From Rhizorhapis sp036570425 (GTDB taxonomy: Bacteria > Pseudomonadota > Alphaproteobacteria > Sphingomonadales > Sphingomonadaceae), in the NCBI GenBank assembly GCA_036570425.1, contig DATCYF010000003.1, positions 62,001 to 126,000 of the forward strand: DNA of 64,000 nt. Direction: 5' to 3'. Below, piece by piece: positions 62,796 to 64,000 of this stretch (positions within the stretch are counted from its first letter, which is position 1; each line of letters starts with the position of its first letter). The translations under genes and the position numbers were made by a program. The notes under the pieces are model-generated. The model ran no database searches and was not told the origin of the DNA. It worked only from the letters and a program-made list of their open reading frames with translations.

Positions 62796-64000
62796 TCAGA
62801 AGGCCACCGTCAGCGATCCCGCTATGGTCGAACCGATCTTGTATCTGTTATAGTAGACGCGATTGCCGTCCTGCTCCTGGAATTCCCGATATTTGCGTCC
62901 GGTGATGTTGCGCGCCTCAAACTTCACCTCGGCATTGACGCTTCCCAACTTGACGCCTTGACGCGCTACGAAGTCCAGGGTCAGGCCCGGCCGTTCCTTG
63001 ATATCGGGTTGCAGGTTTGGCCCACGGCTGGTTACCCGATCGCTGGCATAAGTCAGCATCAGCGTCTGCTGCGACAGGCGATCTGTATCCTCCAGTCCAA
63101 TCTGGAAATTGAGAATATGGTCAGACTGTCCCGTCAGCGGCGCGCCATCCATGAAATAGTCGCTCGCGGCAGGCAAAGGCCCCGAACCGTAGGTGTAAGG
63201 AACGGTGGTGTCCCCTTCCTTCACCTTCAGCTCCGACTGAGTATAGGTATAATTACCGATCAGCACGATCCTGCGGCTTGTGAAGAAGGGCGAATCCGAC
63301 CAGTCAGCCAGCGGAAAATACTTCTGCGCCTCGATCTCGGCACCATAGAGGGTGGCTTCCGGCGCATTGGCGAAGCTGCTCGTCACCGCGTAGCTGTCGT
63401 TAATTGTTGTGTATGTTTCGATCGGATTGTCGATCTTCTTGTAGAAAGCCGCCGCAGTCAGCCGCTCGTCACGGCCCATATACCATTCACCACGGACGTC
63501 CGCGTTCCACAATTCACTATCCTTCAGGAACGGGTTGCCGCGATAGAACCGGTTTGACTCGATGTCGACGTAGGGCTGCGCGATCAACTCGCGGAACTGC
63601 GGCCGGGCGATCGTCTTGGATGCGCTTAGGCGAAGTTGCACGTCCTTGGCCGCTTCCACCGTCAGCGTCGCGGCAGGCAGCCAATATTCCTCGCGGATCT
63701 GCTGCGATGGGGTAACACCGGTGCTATAGACATCGACGCCGGTCACCGACTGGCGGCCATGTTCATAACGCACGCCCGCGTCAAGCGAGATGCCCGGCAA
63801 AATCTCCGATTGTACCTGTGCATAGCCCGCATGAACACGCAAGGCTGCGTCGTAAACAGGATAATTGCCTGAGAAATCCAGCAGCGTCAGATCGTACAGC
63901 TGGATCGTCGCATCCGATAATAGATAATCGGGCCGCAGCTGCTGCACCCCAATCGGCAAGTTCGTCGCGTCGAAATGCAGTTCATAGCGGGAGGAGGTTC
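62796..64000 (-). CDS. TonB-dependent outer-membrane receptor, N-terminal part beyond the window
   Basis: The C-terminal 400 or so residues of a receptor barrel; the frame is open to the right edge (at 63998), so the start lies outside. Recognised marks are SASKTIARPQFRELIAQPYVDIESNRFYRGNPFLKDS, the TonB receptor barrel signature common to the FecA/outer-membrane oligosaccharide group of sphingomonads, ENATVKF-like VKFEARNITGRKYREFQ, and the final strand IAGSLTVAF. It is probably a carbohydrate or complex-ligand transporter by subgroup; ligand unknown. Confidence 0.9.
   Translation of the reverse strand, partial: TSSRYELHFDATNLPIGVQQLRPDYLLSDATIQLYDLTLLDFSGNYPVYDAALRVHAGYAQVQSEILPGISLDAGVRYEHGRQSVTGVDVYSTGVTPSQQIREEYWLPAATLTVEAAKDVQLRLSASKTIARPQFRELIAQPYVDIESNRFYRGNPFLKDSELWNADVRGEWYMGRDERLTAAAFYKKIDNPIETYTTINDSYAVTSSFANAPEATLYGAEIEAQKYFPLADWSDSPFFTSRRIVLIGNYTYTQSELKVKEGDTTVPYTYGSGPLPAASDYFMDGAPLTGQSDHILNFQIGLEDTDRLSQQTLMLTYASDRVTSRGPNLQPDIKERPGLTLDFVARQGVKLGSVNAEVKFEARNITGRKYREFQEQDGNRVYYNRYKIGSTIAGSLTVAF

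Noticed and set aside
1..64000. CRISPR arrays, insertion sequences, prophage genes, riboswitches
   Set aside because: No regularly spaced repeats, transposase, integrase or phage structural genes, and no recognisable riboswitch core were seen on either strand.

Overview
The window reads as a chromosomal segment of a high-GC alphaproteobacterium, most likely a sphingomonad (Sphingobium/Sphingomonas/Novosphingobium type). The basis is the mix of large TonB-dependent receptors, a De Ley-Doudoroff galactose pathway, FtsEX next to a zinc-ribbon DUF3426 protein, a compact gsp operon with pseudopilins, and perfect or near-perfect EcfG-type promoter elements (GGAAC-N16/17-CGTT). No species call is possible from the sequence alone.

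Layout. (1) 0-10.2 kb: a catabolic cluster for an unknown, probably cyclic or hydrophobic compound: TonB receptor > SDR dehydrogenase > crotonase; a divergent AraC regulator; cytochrome P450 > FMN alpha-hydroxyacid oxidase; and a divergent SnoaL/NTF2-like protein > aldo/keto reductase. (2) 10.3-15.8 kb: a tightly overlapped cyanophycin operon, cphA > isoaspartyl peptidase > cyanophycinase > SAM methyltransferase, with a perfect EcfG-type promoter (17-bp spacer) in front of cphA. (3) 16-25 kb: stress-type genes: a heme-oxygenase-like iron redox protein, an FAD oxidoreductase with a Rieske tail, an L,D-transpeptidase, a GH1/RmlD fusion and a glycosyltransferase/UDP-galactopyranose mutase fusion. 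Several have EcfG-like promoters. (4) 25.2-32.5 kb: galactose use: mutarotase, galactonate dehydratase, GH1 glycosidase, lactonase, DgoK, DgoA and galactose dehydrogenase form a complete route from a galactoside to pyruvate and glyceraldehyde-3-phosphate. (5) 32.5-37.1 kb: MBL hydrolase, small membrane protein, maleylacetoacetate isomerase, TRIC-like channel, NAD(P)HX dehydratase and histidine phosphatase. (6) 37.6-44.2 kb: second TonB receptor; the unit ftsE > ftsX > ydcF > plsC; DUF3426 protein; tRNA-Leu(GAG). (7) 44.6-50.1 kb: a second small catabolic patch (SnoaL-like protein, 2,4-dienoyl-CoA-reductase-like enzyme, AraC regulator, SDR) holding the C-terminal stump of a deleted TonB receptor. 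(8) 50.3-62 kb: a complete type II secretion operon, gspC to gspN plus prepilin peptidase. (9) 62.1-64 kb: a 2OG-Fe(II) oxygenase and a TonB receptor running off the right edge.

The most interesting inference is that the cyanophycin operon and its neighbours (15.8-33.7 kb) may form a general-stress-response (sigma-EcfG) island. Six candidate promoters are seen there, two with perfect -35/-10 elements. In it, nitrogen storage, envelope remodelling (L,D-transpeptidase, galactofuranose-type sugar genes) and redox proteins would be co-induced. Within-window motifs were found by eye; no genome-wide background could be computed.
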